Below, in pieces: positions 17,235-19,150 of a stretch of 19,150 nucleotides of DNA (positions are counted from its first letter, which is position 1; each line of letters opens with the position of its first letter). A model generated the notes under the pieces. It ran no database searches. It saw nothing but the letters and a program-made list of their open reading frames with translations, and was not told the origin of the DNA. The DNA is from Bacillota bacterium (lineage in GTDB: Bacteria > Bacillota_A > Clostridia > Clostridiales > Clostridiaceae): assembly GCA_021837545.1 (NCBI GenBank), contig JAKBFR010000039.1, positions 1 through 19,150 on the forward strand, in the 5' to 3' direction. A program made the position numbers and the translations under genes.

Positions 17235-17384
17235 TTTAAGAGAAATGGTGTTTGGTGGGAGCCATTATTGATTTTAGATGAATGGAGCTTTTGAGTGTAA
17301 AGTCGAAAGATGGGCTTAAGCCAAGAAGGGTGGAACCGCGGAATTATAATTTCGTCCCTTTGTGCTTATAGCCTTTTTATTTTT
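17235..17384 (+). promoter_or_regulatory. Glycine T-box leader of glyS
   Basis: The T-box core AAGGGTGGAACCGCGG (17326-17341) is an exact family match. A terminator can form from GGCT/AGCC (17313-17316 with 17370-17373), TAAGC/GCTTA (17317-17321 with 17364-17368) and AAGGG/CCCTT (17326-17330 with 17356-17360), followed by T-runs from 17374. Upstream, AATGG...CCATT holds a GGTG loop that fits the stem I apex. By comparison with the Bacillus glyQS leader the specifier is probably GGA at 17284-17286, a glycine codon. Uncharged tRNA-Gly would bind and block the terminator, turning on glyS when glycine charging is low. Confidence 0.93.
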
Positions 17385-17448
17385 ATGAAAATATCAATGA
17401 CTTTATAAATATTAGTTATGAAATAAAATATATTTGGAGGGATAAATA

Positions 17449-18840
17449 ATGGCAGTAGAAAAAACAATGGATAAGATTGTAGCACTTTGCAAAAATAGAG
17501 GGTTTGTATTTCCAGGCTCAGACATATATGGTGGGCTAGCAAATTCATGGGATTACGGTCCTTTAGGTGTAGAATTTAAAAATAATGTTAAAAAGGCATG
17601 GTGGAAGAAGTTTGTTCAAGAAAGTCCTTACAATGTTGGATTAGATTCTGCAATTTTAATGAATAAAGAAGTTTGGGTTGCATCAGGGCACATTGGTGGT
17701 TTTTCAGATCCATTAATGGATTGTAAAGAATGTAAAGCAAGATTTAGAGCAGATAAGATAGTTGAAGATCATATGACAGAAAATGGTGCAGAAGTAGCTA
17801 GCGCTGATGGATGGACGAATGAACAATTAAAAGAATATATTGAAAGTAATAACATAGTTTGTCCTAAATGTGGAAAGATGAATTATACAGATATAAGAAA
17901 GTTTAATCTTATGTTTAAAACATTCCAAGGTGTTACTGAAGACGCCAAAGCAGAAGTTTATCTAAGACCTGAAACAGCACAAGGTATATTTGTAAATTTT
18001 AAAGCAGTACAAAGAACTTCAAGAAAGAAAGTGCCATTCGGGATAGCTCAAATAGGTAAATCTTTTAGAAATGAAATTACTCCTGGGAACTTTACATTTA
18101 GAACAAGAGAATTTGAACAAATGGAATTAGAATTCTTCTGTAAGCCAGGAACTGATTTAGAATGGCATAGATATTGGAAGGAGTATTGCTGGAATTTTTT
18201 ACTTAACTTAAATGTAAAACCAGAAAACTTAAGAATGAGAGATCATGGTGAAGAAGAGTTATCATTCTATTCGAATGCAACTTCTGATATAGAATACTTA
18301 TTCCCATTTGGATGGGGTGAGCTTTGGGGTATAGCAGATAGAACTGACTATGATTTAACTAAGCATCAAGAACATTCAGGTCAAGATTTAAGTTACTTAG
18401 ATCAAACAACTAATGAAAAGTATATACCATATGTTGTAGAACCGTCATTAGGTGCTGATAGAGTTACGTTAGCATTCTTAATTGAAGCTTATGATGAAGA
18501 AGAATTAGAAGGTGGAGATGTTAGAACAGTAATGCACTTACATCCTGCATTAGCTCCGTTTAAAGCAGCTATATTACCTCTTTCTAAAAAGCTTTCAGAA
18601 AAAGCTTTAGATGTTTATGCAGATTTAAGCAAGAAGTTCAATATTGAGTTTGATGAAACAGGAAGTATAGGGAAAAGATATAGAAGACAAGATGAAATAG
18701 GAACTCCTTATTGTATAACAATTGATTTTGATACATTAGAAGATGGAGCAGTTACTATTAGAAATAGAGATACTATGGAACAAGAAAGAATTAAGATAAG
18801 TAAATTAGAAAAGTATATTGAAAAGAGCTTAGAATTTTAA
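17449..18840 (+). CDS. glyS: Glycyl-tRNA synthetase, alpha2 (eukaryotic) type
   Basis: The enzyme charges tRNA-Gly with glycine. The 463-residue single-chain form is the homodimeric type found in many Bacillota, archaea and eukaryotes, not the alpha2beta2 GlyQ/GlyS of E. coli; it is often named glyS or glyQS in annotations. Class II landmarks: SWDYGPLG (33-40) near motif 1, motif 2 FRNEI (206-210) followed by [10 protein letters not shown], and motif 3 [10 protein letters not shown]. Two cysteine pairs (C92/C95 and C138/C141) look like a zinc site. The C-terminal 100 residues are the anticodon-binding domain. GGAGGG at 17436-17441 sets the ATG. Control is by the T-box leader in front. Confidence 0.97.
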   Translation: MAVEKTMDKIVALCKNRGFVFPGSDIYGGLANSWDYGPLGVEFKNNVKKAWWKKFVQESPYNVGLDSAILMNKEVWVASGHIGGFSDPLMDCKECKARFRADKIVEDHMTENGAEVASADGWTNEQLKEYIESNNIVCPKCGKMNYTDIRKFNLMFKTFQGVTEDAKAEVYLRPETAQGIFVNFKAVQRTSRKKVPFGIAQIGKSFRNEITPGNFTFRTREFEQMELEFFCKPGTDLEWHRYWKEYCWNFLLNLNVKPENLRMRDHGEEELSFYSNATSDIEYLFPFGWGELWGIADRTDYDLTKHQEHSGQDLSYLDQTTNEKYIPYVVEPSLGADRVTLAFLIEAYDEEELEGGDVRTVMHLHPALAPFKAAILPLSKKLSEKALDVYADLSKKFNIEFDETGSIGKRYRRQDEIGTPYCITIDFDTLEDGAVTIRNRDTMEQERIKISKLEKYIEKSLEF

Positions 18841-18856
18841 TAAAGAGTAAGAAAAT

Positions 18857-18887
18857 ACAGCCTGCTGATGATTTGTCAGTAGGCTGT
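18857..18887 (+). terminator. Hairpin after glyS, probable terminator
   Basis: A 12-bp stem (18857-18868 with 18876-18887) has one wobble and a 7-base loop and lies 16 bases after the glyS stop. The tail is TTATAATATTT rather than pure T, so it may be a weak terminator. From here to the window end I see no gene, only a small hairpin AACCGTT/AACGGTT (19096-19119). Confidence 0.65.
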
Positions 18888-19150
18888 TATAATATTTAAG
18901 TCCGCAGAGAATTTTATTTAAACAGCTAAATTGGATCTTAAAGCAATAATTTATTTTAAATATTATAATAATAGATGATAAAGGATACAATGGATAATAG
19001 CGTGTTGATATGGAATGAAAGTTTTTATAGACCAGCTAATAATAGTCAAGTAAATTTTAAAAAAAGTTAAATTATAAAAAAGTGCATAGAAAACAAACCG
19101 TTTGAAAACACGAACGGTTACAAAAAATGGAATTTAATTAAGCAATCTTG

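Noticed and set aside
18990..19070. 26-codon open frame after glyS, with AAGGA in front
   Set aside because: The spacing of the site to the ATG is only about 4 bases, the frame is short, the peptide matches nothing I know, and such frames are common in this sequence.
18888..19150. Start of an rRNA operon after glyS
   Set aside because: No rRNA promoter pair or 16S leader is seen before the window ends; only AT-rich DNA and one 7-bp hairpin.

Overview
The window is very AT-rich, densely coded, and carries every recognisable protein gene on the + strand. The codon use, the TTG and GTG starts paired with strong GGAGG-type ribosome binding sites, the presence of spoIIE and a eukaryotic-type (alpha2) glycyl-tRNA synthetase with a T-box leader all point to an endospore-forming Clostridium (sensu stricto group). 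The gene order divIC - yabR - tRNAs - spoIIE - tilS - hpt - ftsH - coaX - dusB - lysS is the same as the origin-proximal block of Bacillus subtilis, with fhs between ftsH and coaX and greA in front of lysS.

Layout. 1-853: the end of a divIC/ftsL-like cell-division gene and an S1-domain RNA-binding gene (yabR type). 1098-2396: one strong promoter, a tandem tRNA array (Leu, then four fMet-Met-Leu units) and an intrinsic terminator; three of the tRNA positions are decayed relics. 2397-3083: a gene-free stretch with a GC-richer, strongly structured element and the spoIIE promoter region. 3084-5480: spoIIE. 5481-5915: a palindromic, MITE-like repeat and a truncated second copy. 5916-9745: tilS, hpt, ftsH (tRNA modification, purine salvage, membrane proteolysis), ended by a terminator. 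9943-11613: fhs as a single gene. 11871-13689: coaX-dusB operon. 14009-16010: greA-lysS operon with a consensus promoter and a strong terminator. 16218-17119: three near-identical tRNA-Asn genes, each with its own promoter; two carry a conserved, structured tail that ends in a terminator. 17154-18840: glyS behind a T-box leader. 18841-19150: a hairpin and no recognised gene.

Almost everything serves translation and growth: tRNA supply (Leu, initiator Met, elongator Met, Asn), tRNA modification (TilS lysidine, Dus dihydrouridine), tRNA charging (LysRS, GlyRS), formyl-THF supply for initiator-tRNA formylation and purines (Fhs), purine salvage (Hpt), CoA synthesis (CoaX), transcript elongation (GreA), and division/sporulation control (DivIC, SpoIIE, FtsH).

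I see no defence system, phage or integrative element. The least expected content is non-coding: decayed tRNA relics inside the array, the structured element before spoIIE, the palindromic repeat flanking tilS, and the conserved tails of the tRNA-Asn transcripts. All alignments, foldings and promoter calls were made by eye.
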